A model generated the notes under the pieces. The model was not told where the DNA came from, searched no databases, and worked only from the letters and a program-made list of their open reading frames with translations. Made by a program: the position numbers and the translations under genes. From Ooceraea biroi (Eukaryota; Arthropoda; Insecta; Hymenoptera; Formicidae), in contig NC_039518.1 in NCBI RefSeq assembly GCF_003672135.1, positions 1,860,001-1,924,000 of the forward strand: a stretch of 64,000 nt of DNA, given 5' to 3'. This document shows, in pieces, positions 33,587 through 46,300 of the stretch (the stretch's first letter is position 1; every line of letters starts with the position of its first letter).

Positions 33587-36079
33587 ATGGATATGTCAAC
33601 TCCAGCTAACCTCAACCACACTGGACTTGCACATAATACGGACGGATTCTTAAATATTCCTATAGAATCCGCGGCTCTAGAGGCTTTAGCAACAAAGCGG
33701 AGAAGGTATTTATTAAAGAATTATGTGTCAAAGTAGAATCGAGAAGTTGTAACGATGTGTCGGAACGTTGCAAGGCGTTACCAAGTGACAACTTTGTCTC
33801 GCGTAAATGTCAATGTATTAGTTAGCTAAGACACCTAAAACCCCAAGCAAAATTATCCGCTTTTAATATCTATTTTAGTACAATCAATTTTAATATAATA
33901 GTTTAATGCAATAATTGTAACTTTTTAATTTAAATAATTTTTTAAATGCCAATGTTTTTCTCTTGGTTTTACTTAAAGCTCTTCGCGTACAATAAAACGT
34001 AAGAAGTTCGACGATGAAGTGGTGGAGACAACGTTTAACCTACAACCGCCCGCTACGAGTGCCAAAGCGGCATCGAGATCACGAACGATCTCCGTGTCTG
34101 CCGGTCCCATGGATGTCCTGCCAACGCAAACGCTACCCACTCCGATACCAATTCCGACTACACTGGCACAGTCCGACAGATGCAATCGCAGACCTAGCCG
34201 ACCTAGCGGCTCGAATCCTGGACGGAAAAATAAGAAGAACAAGAACCACGCTCATTCCGTGAACGCCACGAAGGATCTGGGACGATGGAAACCTACTGAT
34301 GACTTGGCGTTGATCACTGGTGTACAGCAGACAAATGACTTGAGAATGGTACTTGGTCTTCATAGTTTTCTTGCTCCTACAACGTTAATTATGAATTGAA
34401 ATATTTTACTCGTGCATCCAAGGTTCACCGAGGTACAAAATTTTCTTGCCGCTTCACGTTGCAAGAGATACAACAGAGGTGGTACGCATTGTTGTACGAT
34501 AGTGCGGTTTCGCGCGTGGCGGTGCAAGCCATGCGCAATTTGCATCCCGAATTAATAGCCAGTGTCCAAGCGAGAACATTGTACAGCAAGGCTGAAGAGG
34601 ATCTGCTGGGCACTATTAAATCGGCGAGTATTAATTTTTAAATGTTCTTTCTTTGATGATGTCACACAATTATTTTATTGTAAATACATAACGTTCTACT
34701 TTCTCTCATTAGACCTCTCAGCCAACTCTGGAAGTGTTTCAAGAATTGCTGGAAGTGAATGCGCACACCTTCTACCCAGCCAGGACCGCGAAAGCGTTGC
34801 ACAGCCATTGGCAGCTGATGAAGCAGTATCACTTATTACCGGATCAGACGGTGCAGAGCTTACCGCGCGGCGAACACGTATTGAACTTCTCGGACGCGGA
34901 GGATATGATCAACGATACCGAGCTGATGGAAGTAAAAGATGAATTAGTGGATGCTGAGCTAGCGACTGCGGACAGAAAGAATAAGAAGGAAATTAAAGTG
35001 CTGGAAAACGAGCTTGGCAGGTGGCAAGTGCTCGTCGACAGTGTCACGGGCGTGAACCCCCCCGATTTCGATAATCAAACCTTGGCCATTTTAAGGGGAA
35101 GACTCGTCAGGTACCTCATGAGGTCCAGAGAGGTAAGAAGCGTGGCAGAAGCATCTCGATACTTTTTACTTACGTATTTATATAATTTATATTTATATTA
35201 TTTTTTATTGGAATAAAACTGTCGACACGTTATCGTGTTATGATTTATTTCCAAATTAATTTACACTTCATAATCGTTCTTCTACATTTTCGCCTAGATA
35301 AGCGTAGGACGTTCCACAAAAGATCACACAGTCGACGTGGATCTTAGCTTAGAGGGACCAGCTTGGAAAGTTTCACGTCGACAAGGTACCATTCGCCTGA
35401 GAAATAATGGAGACTTCTTCTTGTCGTCCGAAGGAAAGCGACCGATCTTTGTGGACAGCAGGCCGATTCTAGCTGGCAATAAGATGAAACTGAACAACAA
35501 TAGTGTGATTGAGGTAATTACTATAATTAGAAAACGCGATAAATTTAATGGTGCGCGGTGGTCCACTGGGTAACGCGCTGGTCTACCAACTCGGATGACT
35601 CGGGTTCGAATCTCGGCAGAGGCACGGTATCTTCTGTGTTATTTTCTGTCAGAAATTCCGGCTCCTTGAGTCTATTCAGCCGAAAAAAGAAAGTCGGTAG
35701 CTGATCTTTACCGGGCAGGAAAATAAATCAGGCGGTCGGAGCGTAGTATCTCTTCGTGCATCTCTTTGCGTACTGAAAGGTCAAGTAACAGGTTTCCCTT
35801 ACCGTACCTGCCCCATAGGGCTCCGTAAGGCGGGACGTAGGGCTGTTGCGGGAATGATTTTAATAAACTTAATAATAAAATAAAATGTTTGTAGTTGCTT
35901 TCTTATATCGAAGAAAACCTTTACCGATTAAGAATACATGTGATTTAATATATTTGACACTCAATCACTAATTTGTATTTTTCTTGCAGGTGGCAGGATT
36001 GAGATTCATATTTTTAATAAATCAAGAGCTCATCTCTGTGATACGACAGGAGGCTGTCAAATTGAACTTGAATCCTTGA
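33587..36079 (+). CDS. MCRS1: Microspherule protein 1
   Basis: Six exons: 33587-33705, 33979-34348, 34423-34623, 34713-35132, 35298-35513 and 35990-36079. They total 1416 nt and encode 471 aa (human about 462). Residues 36-50 carry the basic KRRSSSRTIKRKKFDDE segment. The middle holds the N-terminal MCRS domain (LGRWKPTDDLALITGVQQTNDL, KFSCRFTLQEIQQRWYALLYD, ARTAKALHSHWQLMKQY, NFSDAEDMINDTEL). Residues about 370-465 form the FHA domain (VDLSLEGPAWKVSRRQGTIRL, NNSVIEVAGLRFIFLINQ). MCRS1 belongs to the NSL acetyltransferase and INO80 complexes and also binds spindle minus ends (family knowledge). Intron 3 starts GCGAGT and ends AG; both flanking exons are phase 0 and homology crosses the join (IKS-TSQPTLE). 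The last intron carries a SINE. Confidence 0.96.
35550..35886 (+). mobile_element. tRNA-derived SINE in the last MCRS1 intron
   Basis: The head GGTGCGCGGTGGTCCACTGG holds a pol III A-box-like segment. CGGGTTCGAATCTC at about 35601-35614 is a B box close to the GGTTCGANNCC consensus. A non-tRNA body follows, and the tail is the simple repeat AATAATAAAATAAAATG. Length about 337 bp. It does not fold as a standard tRNA past the head, so I call it a SINE and not a tRNA gene. Confidence 0.8.
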
Positions 36080-36843
36080 AGCATTCTCCGAAGGGCGCAA
36101 AAGACAATATCACAAGTATCATGGTTAATATATTGAATTATTCCTACAAATATAATCTACTTTTTACATCCGATAAGATACAAAAAAATACATACGTACT
36201 TTATGGTATAGAAAATCTTCACTCGTTGTATATTAATACCTCTTAAGATTAACTTATGTACTACCACGTAACCAGGTAACATAATTTTTATAAACAGTTT
36301 ACCTTTTAAAGGATATTAAAGACTTGTCAATCAAATGTAACGATTGTTTGTTTCATTAATAAGTAATGTAAACGCAAAAACTCCAAGTAACTCGGGCTTG
36401 CTTCAACTTGCGAAAACGAATTGTTCTATTTTTATCATTACTGCAGTGTTGTCGTTGGAGCCACTCGTATCCTCTACTGATACATTAAATTAACGAACTC
36501 TCGTTTAAAAACAGAACAAGCAATAATGTACAATACAAAACATGTGCGTTAGAATTTTAATATAAATGTAAATTATACTCGTACATAATACAACTTGTAT
36601 CGTTGTATCTCACGAATAAATGCATCGAAACTCGCAGTTGCGCACAATGAAAAATCTCTCTACGTTTATATAAATTTATGGAAAATGGGCGTAAAATAAT
36701 TTTCAACAAGCTAGAAACAAACCAACCAGATATACTCTATCGTGAGCGAGAATATTTCGTGAAGATTTGCATTTCTAGAAATAAAAAGAAACATTATTTA
36801 AAAAGGTTTGATGAAAAATAAAATTATGTTGTTAAAATTAATA
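36080..36843 (+). other. MCRS1 3' UTR and spacer
   Basis: AT-rich. AATAAA near 36615 is one possible signal. No coding sequence recognised. Confidence 0.35.
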
Positions 36844-36845
36844 TA

Positions 36846-37837
36846 CAGGGTGTCCCATTTTATATTTGTCAGTAAAATATTTCGATACGACGTCGTTTCA
36901 GAGAAAACTGTTTCAGACAAAAGTCGTTTGGTTCGAAGGGGGCAAGATGATGATACTCTCAATTTAATTGTAGATGGCGCCACTTTCGAGATTTTATCAT
37001 GGCGGCCATTTTTTAAATGGAAGTCGATTTTTCTCTCTAAGTAAAAGTTGTAGCTGACGATGAGGCGAATACAACGGTTTTTTGTTTTTTGAAATTGGAC
37101 CATTTTTCAGTGAATTACAGCGTTTCAAAGTTTATAGCGTCTCTTCATGGTAAGAGGCAAGGGGACTCACATTAATAAAGCACCCCGAAGGGAACAGAAA
37201 CCTACTACGTCCACGCCGTTGTTCCTGGGTAGCGCTAAAAGTAGGATAGTTGATAGAACGGTACACTTTGGGTAATGCAAATGCCGGCAGTATTGTAACA
37301 TAATATTTAACGAAAAAATACTTTATTATAGTGTTTTGAAAAGCTCTCGAGGTAAGCTACAAGACTGTATAATGAGAAATAAAGAGATCCATTAAAAAAA
37401 AAGTTAACCTTCACATAAACCTTGACAGGTGCACCCAAGATCAAATCAGTGGCAGCATCTTATGTCCCCCTTGAAGTCATAAAACTTTTGTAAGAAACAT
37501 TTTTCGATACAAGATTTGGTTTACGTGTATACTTAAATTATAAAACAGTATACTTTGGAACGCTGTAACTCACTGAAAAATGGTCCAATTTCAAAAAACA
37601 AAAAACCGTTGTATTCGTCTCATTATCAGCTACAACTTTCACTTAGAGAGAAAAATCGACTTCCATTTAAAAAAATGGCCGCCATGATGAATCTCGAAAG
37701 TGGCGCCATCTATAATTAAATTGAGAATATCATCATCTTGCCCCCTCGAAGCCATATAACTTTTGTCTGAAACATTTTTCTCTGAAACGACGTCGTATCG
37801 AAATATTTTACCGACAAATATAAAATGGGACACCCTG
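36846..37837. mobile_element. CAGGGTGTCCC element, copy A
   Basis: Ends CAGGGTGTCCCATTTTATAT and its complement, TA on each side, 992 bp. The outer arms are inverted repeats (about 300 bp). The centre, with TCTTCATGGTAAGAGGCAAG and GTAGCGCTAAAAGTAGG, is not symmetrical and sets the orientation. Copy B at 54356-55348 is its near-identical reverse complement. No transposase seen. Confidence 0.93.
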
Positions 37838-38625
37838 TATATTTGTTACATCAAACTTTTAACGGCACTTATCCCATTGGCATGGAAGTTTTATAACGAG
37901 CTTCTTCGCTTTTTCCAGCCATTGCCACGACGGGCAGACGGCTTCCGCAGTGCGGATTATACTAAGCGAAGCGTAAGGCGATTAGCATCGTATATTTTTA
38001 CGACGTATTCGTCGTACGCGCTCACATGCTGCACATGCGCGTAGGTGTGACACAGCAGGTCTCCGCGAGAACTTTTATCAGAGGGTACAAAGTTTCTTTC
38101 GCCCCTTTTCTTAGTCATCTTGTTGTTATTCCGTTTTATATTATCAGTTGAAGGGTGTGGAAAATGAGAAAGAGTTGTAAAGAAGCGATCTGTTGCCATT
38201 CTATCTGCGGCCGAATGCTCCTATGCTCCCTGCATGATAAATATAAAATAAAATAAAAGAGAAAGTAGAAAGCACATTTGATTTGAATATCTTTGTTTGT
38301 GCCGCAATATATGGATAAGGAGGAAGAGTTTACATTGGAGCATCCCTTTACACTGCAATGCAGATCGGATCATCGGAGGACGTAATTATTAATTAAAAAT
38401 TATAATAAAAAACAGGTAGATAGACTTAGCATTTATTTAAAAAAAGCAGCTTTCCTGGCCTTCTTTTGTTTTGAAAAATTTCGAATCACAGCACGAAAAT
38501 TAATTGCTCTGGCAATATTTCATTCAATACACTCGGCAAATTTTACGACGTTGTAGACTTTATGAATAAAATAATTCTTGACCAGCTCAGAGCTGGTTTG
38601 CCGAACGACCTCTCTGTTGAAGCTA
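37838..38625. other. Spacer, nothing assigned
   Basis: A CpG-richer patch (about 37930-38060, AGACGGCTTCCGCAGTGCGG) stands out from the AT-rich surroundings and could be a promoter or old exon. I cannot support either. Confidence 0.3.
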
Positions 38626-41600
38626 TTGGGTTGACCAAAAAGTAATTGCGTTTTTTCCAATAGATGGACATACATGTCTTGAAATGTAACTAACTTCATT
38701 CTAAACCGCAAATTCATTATGTAGGTTAACAACTCACAGTTCAAGCTTGTTTTACAAAAAGAAACTACACGATTTCGTTAACAATTGTTTCTTTGCCGTC
38801 GATTTCAAAATGGAAAATCAAAAAGAACATTTTCCTCATATTTTGTTTTATTACTTCCGAAAAGGGAAAAACGCTGTGCAAGCTCATAAAAAGTTATGTC
38901 ATGTATATGGCGAAGATGCTTTAAAACTGCGGCAGTGTCAAAATTGGTTTACTAAATTTCGATCTGGAGATTTTAATGTGAAAGATGCACCACGCTCAGG
39001 AAGGCCAATCGAAATTGATGATGACAAAATAAAGGCACCGATCGATTCGAATCGGCGTTTAACGACACGAGAGATTGCTGAGAATCTTAACATATCGAAA
39101 TCGAGTGTTGAAAACCATTTAAAACGACTTGGATACATTAGTAAGCTCGATATTTGGGTACCACATGAGCTCAAAGAAATTCATCTCACTGAGCGTATTG
39201 ACATCTGCGATTCTCTTTTGAAACGTGAGGAAAATGATCGATTTTTGAAACGTATGATAACAGGCGACAAAAAATCGATCGTCTATAACAACGTCAAACG
39301 AAAAAGATGGTGGAGCAAGCGTGATGAACCTGCTGAAAGCACTTCGAAAGCAGATATTCACCAAAGAAAGATTATGCTGTCAGTCTGGTGGGACTGTGTA
39401 TTTTGAGCTGCTTGCAAGGAATCAAACCATTCATTCAGACGTATACCGTCGTCAACTGGATAAATTAAACGATGCCATCGAACAGAAACGTCGAGAATTG
39501 GTGAATCGCAAAGGTGTTGTGTTTCACCATGATAACGCTAGACCACGTACAAGTTTGGTCACTCGTGAAAAATTGTTGCAGCTTGGATGGGACGTGTTAC
39601 CATGATGTTACCACATCCACCATATTCGCCAGACCTGGCACCATCAGATTACCATTCGTTTCGTTCTTTGCAAAACGCCTTGAATGGTAAAACCTTTACT
39701 GCTGATGAGGATATGAAATCGTTGTTGGAATTGTTTTTTGCTGAAAAAGATAAGAACTTTTTTGAGCGCGGAATCATGAAGTTGCCTGAAAAATGGCAAA
39801 AGATAATCAAACAAAATGGACAATACATTGTTTAATAAAGTTTTTGCTTCCCATGAAAAATTTGCCTTTTATTTATATAAAAAAAAACGCAATTACTTTT
39901 TGGCCAACCCATATATGGCGAAGATGCTTTAAAACTGCGGCAGTGTCACAATTGGTTTACTAAATTTCGATCTGCAGATTTTAATGTGAAAGATGCACCA
40001 CGCTCAGGAAGGCCAATCGAAATTGATGATGGCAAAATAAAGGCACTGATCGATTCCAATCGGCGTTTAACGACACGAGAGATTGCTGAGAATCTTAACA
40101 TATCGAAATCGAGTGTTGAAAACCATTTAAAACGACTTGGATACATTAGTAAGCTCGATATTTGGGTACCACATGAGCTCAAAGAAATTCATCTCACTGA
40201 GCGTATTGACATCTGCGATTCTCTTTTGAAACGTGAGGAAAATGATCGATTTTTGAAACGTATGATAACAGGCGACAAAAAATCGATCGTCTATAACAAC
40301 GTCAAACGAAAAAGATGGTGGAGCAAGCGTGATGAACCTGCTCAAAGCACTTCGAAAGCAGATATTCACCAAAGAAAGATTATGCTGTCAGTCTGGTGGG
40401 ACTGTGTATTTTGAGCTGCTTGCAAGGAATCAAACCATTCATTCAGACGTATACCGTCGTCAACTGGATAAATTAAACGATGCCATCGAACAGAAACGTC
40501 GAGAATTGGTGAATCGCAAAGGTGTTGTGTTTCACCATGATAACGCTAGACCACGTACAAGTTTGGTCACTCGTAAAAAATTGTTGCAGCTTGGATGGGA
40601 CGTGTTACCATGATGTTACCACATCCACCATATTCGCCAGACCTGGCACCATCAGATTACCATTCGTTTCGTTCTTTGCAAAACGCCTTGAATGGTAAAA
40701 CCTTTACTGCCGATGAGGATATGAAATCGTTGTTGGAATTGTTTTTTGCTGAAAAAGATAAGAACTTTTTTGAGCGCGGAATCTTGAAGTTGCCTGAAAA
40801 ATGGCAAAAGATAATCAAACAAAATGGACAATACATTGTTTAATAAAGTTTTTGCTTCCCATGAAAAATTCGCCTTTTATTTATGTAAAAAAACGCAATT
40901 ACTTTTTGGCCAACCCATATATGGCGAAGATGCTTTAAAACTGCGGCAGTGTCACAATTGGTTTACTAAATTTCGATCTGCAGATTTTAATGTGAAAGAT
41001 GCACCACGCTCAGGAAGGCCAATCGAAATTGATGATGACAAAATAAAGGCACCGATCGATTCGAATCGGCGTTTAACGACACGAGAGATTGCTGAGAATC
41101 TTAACATATCGAAATCGAGTGTTGAGAACCATTCAAAACGACTTGGATACATTAGTAAGCTCGATATTTGGGTACCACATGAGCTCAAAGAAATTCATCT
41201 CACTGAGCGTATTGACATCTGCGATTCTCTTTTGAAACGTGAGGAAAATGATCGATTTTTGAAACGTATGATAACAGGCGACGAAAAATCGATCGTCTAC
41301 AACAACGTCAAACGAAAAAGATGGTGGAGCAAGCGTGATGAACCTGCTCAAAGCACTTCGAAAGCAGATATTCACCAAAGAAAGATTATGCTGTCAGTCT
41401 GGTGGGACTGTGTATTTTGAGCTGCTTGCAAGGAATCAAACCATTCATTCAGACGTATACCGTCGTCAACTGGATAAATTAAACGATGCCATCGAACAGA
41501 AACGTCGAGAATTGGTGAATCGCAAAGGTGTTGTGTTTCACCATGATAACGCTAGACCACGTACAAGTGTGGTCACTCGTAAAAAATTGTTGCAGCTTGG

Positions 41601-41924
41601 ATGGGACGTGTTACCATGATGTTACCACATCCACCATATTCGCCAGACCTGGCACCATCAGATTACCATTCGTTTCGTTCTTTGCAAAACGCCTTGAATG
41701 GTAAAACCTTTACTGCTGATGAGGATATGAAATCGTTGTTGGAATTGTTTTTTGCTGAAAAAGATAAGAACTTTTTTGAGCGCTGAATCATGAAGTTGCC
41801 TGAAAAATGGCAAAAGATAATCAAACAAAATGGACAATACATTGTTTAATAAAGTTTTTGCTTCCCATGAAAAATTCGCCTTTTATTTATATAAAAAAAC
41901 GCAATTACTTTTTGGCCAACCCTA
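38626..41924 (+). mobile_element. Tandem mariner trimer, locus 2 (one full-length unit plus two truncated units)
   Basis: Plus-strand orientation, opposite to locus 1. TA flanks at 38624-38625 and 41925-41926. The left end reads TTGGGTTGACC and the right end GGCCAACCCTA (one substitution each). Units: 38626-39911 full length, then 39912-40917 and 40918-41924, both starting TATATGGCGAAGATGC. The joint is the same TA position as in locus 1, with one A of CCCAA lost. All three units carry an 11-bp duplication (ATGATGTTACC) near the D2-D3 interval that is absent from locus 1 and from the copy at 30410. Confidence 0.93.
38810..39835 (+). pseudogene. Mariner transposase, full-length unit of locus 2, two frameshifts
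   Basis: Starts MENQKEHFPH. The first shift is at VWWDC, as in every unit here. The second is the 11-bp duplication after GWDVLP, which gives an out-of-frame stop before PHPPYSPD. It ends NGQYIV. Partial versions lie at 39912-40843 and 40918-41851, and the last one also has a stop in place of the Gly of ERGIMK. Confidence 0.9.
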
Positions 41925-41926
41925 TA

Positions 41927-42099
41927 CTTTCGGTCACTAAAAATGTGAATAGTATTCTTAAACCAACACGGACATTTGGAAACGGAGGTCACCAAGTCTG
42001 CGTACTCTATCTAAAGTTCCATAGATAGCTATGAACTGATAAAACCATGAATTAGATAAGCCATGAACTCTTGCAGAACATGCAATATATTATAGATTA
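41927..42099. other. Spacer before the giant gene
   Basis: No feature recognised. Confidence 0.3.
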
Positions 42100-42370
42100 C
42101 AGTTAATACTGGCCGAGCCCCCTTTTGGACTCCGGGCCCGGGCGCCATGTACTCTCTGCACCCCCTGTCGCGGGCCTGCGACACGCAGGCGCGAGACGTA
42201 CACACACGCTGGCGGCATATCAGGTCACACGTACGCGCGCACACGCGCATAGATGTCACAAGCGACGTAGCAGCACCTCTCCGACGGCGCCGAGAGTGCG
42301 CGTGATATATTTTTCCTCGAGCAGTCGTGTCCAATATGGCGCGCGTGTTGTGAGCGGCGTTAACGTGCAG
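42100..42370 (+). promoter_or_regulatory. CpG-rich promoter and non-coding first exon of the giant gene
   Basis: Strong shift to GC- and CpG-rich sequence (GGGCCCGGGCGCCATG, ACGTACGCGCGCACACGCGC). AACGTGCAG then GTAAGC at 42371 is a strong 5' splice site, and TTTCTTCTCAG ending at 43250 is the matching 3' site. The first exon is therefore read as ending at 42370. The transcription start is not placed. The minor ORFs in this region are frame accidents of GC-rich DNA. Confidence 0.65.
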
Positions 42371-43250
42371 GTAAGCCCTCCGCTTGTTACGCGCGCGTTA
42401 CGCGTAATCCGTCTCCTGGCGGAGGCGACGAGGTAGCGTCGCCCAGCGGGCTCCGTGACCCGCGAACGTGCGCGATCAAGCGGTGCGACGGCGCCAGCCG
42501 TGGAGCTTTCAAGGTCCGGCGCTAGCAAGGTGCGTTTCCACCGCGTGGCAGGTAGTACGACGTCACCAGTTATCCCGCTTTCGTGCACGACGCACCAGTC
42601 GCGCGTTCGACGCGGGACGCTGATAACGTCGGGGCGACGCGGGCGAAAAGTAAACACCGAACCCGCGATCCAGGCTAACCATAACAATGGCTACACTCCA
42701 GTGAACATGGTGACACCTGTCTCCCCTGTGGCCCCTCCGCACTACCGTTACGCGGCGAACCTCGCGAGTTCGGGCTTCGACTGACAGGAGGTCGACGTTC
42801 CTCCCCGACCGCGAGTCCCTCGGCGTGTGGCGCAGCGCCTCGTCGAGCGAGAGGTGTCATGTGGAGTCATTAGACGATAAAAACACTCGGCCATACCGAT
42901 AAGCGTGATTTTGCGCCAGGTGTCAAAGAGATGCATATTTAGGTCGTACTTGCATTGCGTCGCGACGCATCGTGTGTATGTATATTTAGTTTGATCGATA
43001 TCGCAAACTCGTGTCAAATTCAGGCGCACCGCTTTATTATTTTCTTCATGCCTCAATCAGTGGTGAATGAATTGAGAACGAGTATTCCGCTGCCGCTGCT
43101 GTTTTCGCTACGGTGACATAGCAAAAACACAGACTTGGAAATTATTAGACATTATTTCAATTGTGGAATAAGAATTCAGGCTCGCTTTAACGATAAAAAA
43201 ATCCCTCCTTGTAATTATATAGTGAATAATGCTCGATCCTTTCTTCTCAG
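42371..43250 (+). other. First intron of the giant gene
   Basis: GT-AG bounded, 880 bp, GC-rich at the left and AT-rich at the right. No coding exon seen inside. Confidence 0.55.
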
Positions 43251-43342
43251 GTGACTCCCTGCTCCGAATATTTATCGAGGTATCTGCACGAGCGTGAGGA
43301 GAACGATGTAATTACGAGAAAATAATAACAAAACAATGTACA

Positions 43343-46300
43343 ATGAACTACGGTGGAAATATGCCAGATTGGCATCAGTATAATTCCCCGCAAGCTGGAA
43401 TAAGCGACGTGACGTCCACTGCTCAAAATGTCAATTCGGGACACTTACCGTTCATCTCCAGTATTAATTCGAGCTGCCCGACGCAGCTGAACGGCCTGAA
43501 CCTCGGCTCGGACGGACTTGAGAAACACCAGAGCGACCCGAACTTCAATCCGAGGCATTTCCAGCAGCATTTACCGGCGAACCTCTCGCACGGACACAAT
43601 GCCACGGATAATGCTCCGTTGGCGTCGATGGTGCAAATGCAGAACTGCATTGGTCACTACGGGCCGTCGAGCACGAGGAACCCCATGGTGGACAATCTGA
43701 ACGGCCCTATGGACCCGAGGAACACCGCGATGACCGGCCTAAACGAAGAGCTGAGCTACCGAAGCAATCAGGTGCCTTTGAGCGGGCCTATGTCACACAT
43801 GAACGGACCAAGCGTGATGAGCATGAGCGCTCCGCACGGACCGATAGGACCGCGAAGCGCTAACGCGAGTTCGAACTCGCACGCCGCCAGCAGAACGGGC
43901 CCCCCGCCGCCGTCGTCCTTCGTCGCCTGCAAAGCGCCGTGCTGCAATCCGGATCCCAATTACCAGCAATGGGAGAAGTACTGCTCTTATCAGAACAACG
44001 CCTACAGGGAAAACATTCGTACGAATGGCTACCAGGCGGACGCCCGGCGCTTCGGAGGCGACTTCAACTTCAGGAAGGACAACTTCGACGGCAAGGAGAT
44101 CCTACCGCCGGCCAGCGCGCCGAACGCGTCGGATCATCGACGGAACTTCCCCGACTTCAAGTACCGCAAGGAGCGCGCGGTCTCGCGCAGCTACCCGTCG
44201 AACTCGGGCATGCTGCACAGCTATCCGTCGATGCAGAACTACAATTACGCGGGCGACTATCAGAAGTACCCTTACCCGAACATCAAGGAGTATCCTAAGG
44301 CGAACAGCATGAGCGTTCCCCCGAGTCAGAGCATGGTGAAACATCAGCAGGAGCAGAGCTTCGCTCATCAGCAGAAGTACAACAAGTCGATGTCGTATCA
44401 GAACAACGGCGCGATGATGTCGACGAGCGTGCCGAACCCGAACATGCTGCCGTCCGCGCAGAACAGCTACTTCAACTCGCAGCAATACCCGAGGAACCCG
44501 TCGACGGACACGTCCCAGCACGACTGTCAGGCGGCCACCAACGACAGCGCGACAACGATGATGAACGCGAGAATGCAGCCGTCAAACATGCACGCGCAGT
44601 ACCAGCAGGTCTATCAGCAGAAGCTAGCGATGCAGCGATTTTCGATGGAGAATCACCTGAGGGAGATGACGAGGATCCCCGGCTACCAGTCACACCCGAA
44701 GTACAAGGAGTGCGTCCTCAGGTATCGCGAGATACTGAAATTACAGCAATCCGTTGCATATCAAGGGCAGATGCCGTCCCAGCCGCAGACTCAACAATCG
44801 TGCGTCGCCGCGACGACCGTCAATACTGCCGTTCCATCCATAAACTTGCAGTTTGATCAGAATGGAGTTTTAATAAACTCGAATTACATACCCGAGGGTT
44901 TCCCCAGGATGCAACAAGTGTCGAATTCTCAGGCGTCGGATAACTTAGTGGACAAACAGGGCAAGCAGGACGACGGTAATCCCGCCGAAATGATGAACCA
45001 TAACGTCCAGAAGCGGGAGCAACTAGTTTCGCAGCAGCATGACAATCAGGCAATCGTTTTGTGCGCGAAAGGTATGCAGCCGCAGGATCGATATTCCGTT
45101 CAGAAGAACCTTAATCAGAGCCAGTTCGAGATGCAGGCGCCGGGAAACGAGGATTTCAGCGATCTGAGTGCGAGCGCGAGTGACGCGGCCGCGCGACAGA
45201 AAATGCCCAAGCAGTTCGCCGACAAGCCCGAGCTGGACGTGCGTCAGTTCCTGGCGAACTGGGACGAATCGGAGGACGAGGACGGCGCGAACGCGAACTT
45301 GCCAAGCGCAGTCTTGAGCGACTCGACGCCGGTAGTGGTCGTGGGCTACGAGAACGTCGACCTCTCGGCGAAAACCTTGGAGGGCTTGGAAGGCTCCAAG
45401 TCGGGACGGATCACCACGGATGTGATAACGTTCGAGAACCAGGATAAGAGCAACGTCAGCGTGATGCCCGCGCAGGACTGCCTGACGATATCGTACGCGT
45501 CGGCGGAGAACGTCGAGGTCACGAAGGACCCGGCGTGCAAGGAGATCGCGAAGGAGAGCATCGTGCAGCCGGGAAGTCACATCATACAGTGCATAAGCAA
45601 CGGGCCGGACGAGGTGCCGACGATACACATAGTCGACAACTTGGAAATAGGCAGCATCCTGCAGGTCACCAATGGGCAAGTTACGGAGACTCTTGGCGGG
45701 CAGGACGCGCTATCGTTTTTACAGGACAACGCGAAGGTCCAGGCAAGCACGATAACTATCGAGACGGACAAGTTTAAGAAGACAAACGGCAACAGCGAGT
45801 CAGCTGCTGACTACAATGCGAGCAAGGAGGAGTACGTCGTCGAGAATTCCTCTCCCGCTGAAGCGGTGGAAGGTGGAACGTCACAAGCAGCGCAGGGAGG
45901 CGACCAGCGGGTAACCGCCCTGCCTGCGTCCGTGAAGAGCAACTTGGATTCGGCCCAGGACGTGAATTTGAAGAAGCAGAACAGTTTCGCGAGCGAGGAA
46001 TCTCACAATCCGGACGACATAAGTCTGCCGGATCTGCATACGTCCGAGTGCACCCCAATCTCCACTACGTTAAACACGCCGATCCATTCTGACACGGAGG
46101 AGTCGTCGGAGCGCGTTCAGGATCTCACGATATCGACGAACCCGATAGAAATCATACAAAACAGTCCCATGATCAGCTTCACGCAATCGCCGACGAAGAG
46201 CGAGCCCTACGACCACTTGAGCAACGAGGGGGAAGCTAGGAATAGATCGGCGGGCTCGTTGGAAAGTCGATATCAAGCGGAGGATCGGAATAACGATGTA

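Noticed and set aside
35550..35625. Functional tRNA gene
   Set aside because: The B box is good and the head is tRNA-like, but the acceptor and anticodon arms do not pair properly, and a SINE body and tail follow.
42125..42784. GC-rich ORFs in the promoter region of the giant gene
   Set aside because: Overlapping frames on both strands in CpG-rich DNA with arginine-rich random composition. Splice signals there define a non-coding exon.
44102..45679. Long minus-strand frames opposite the giant gene
   Set aside because: Arise from lack of antisense stops in GC-rich codon usage. No family resemblance.
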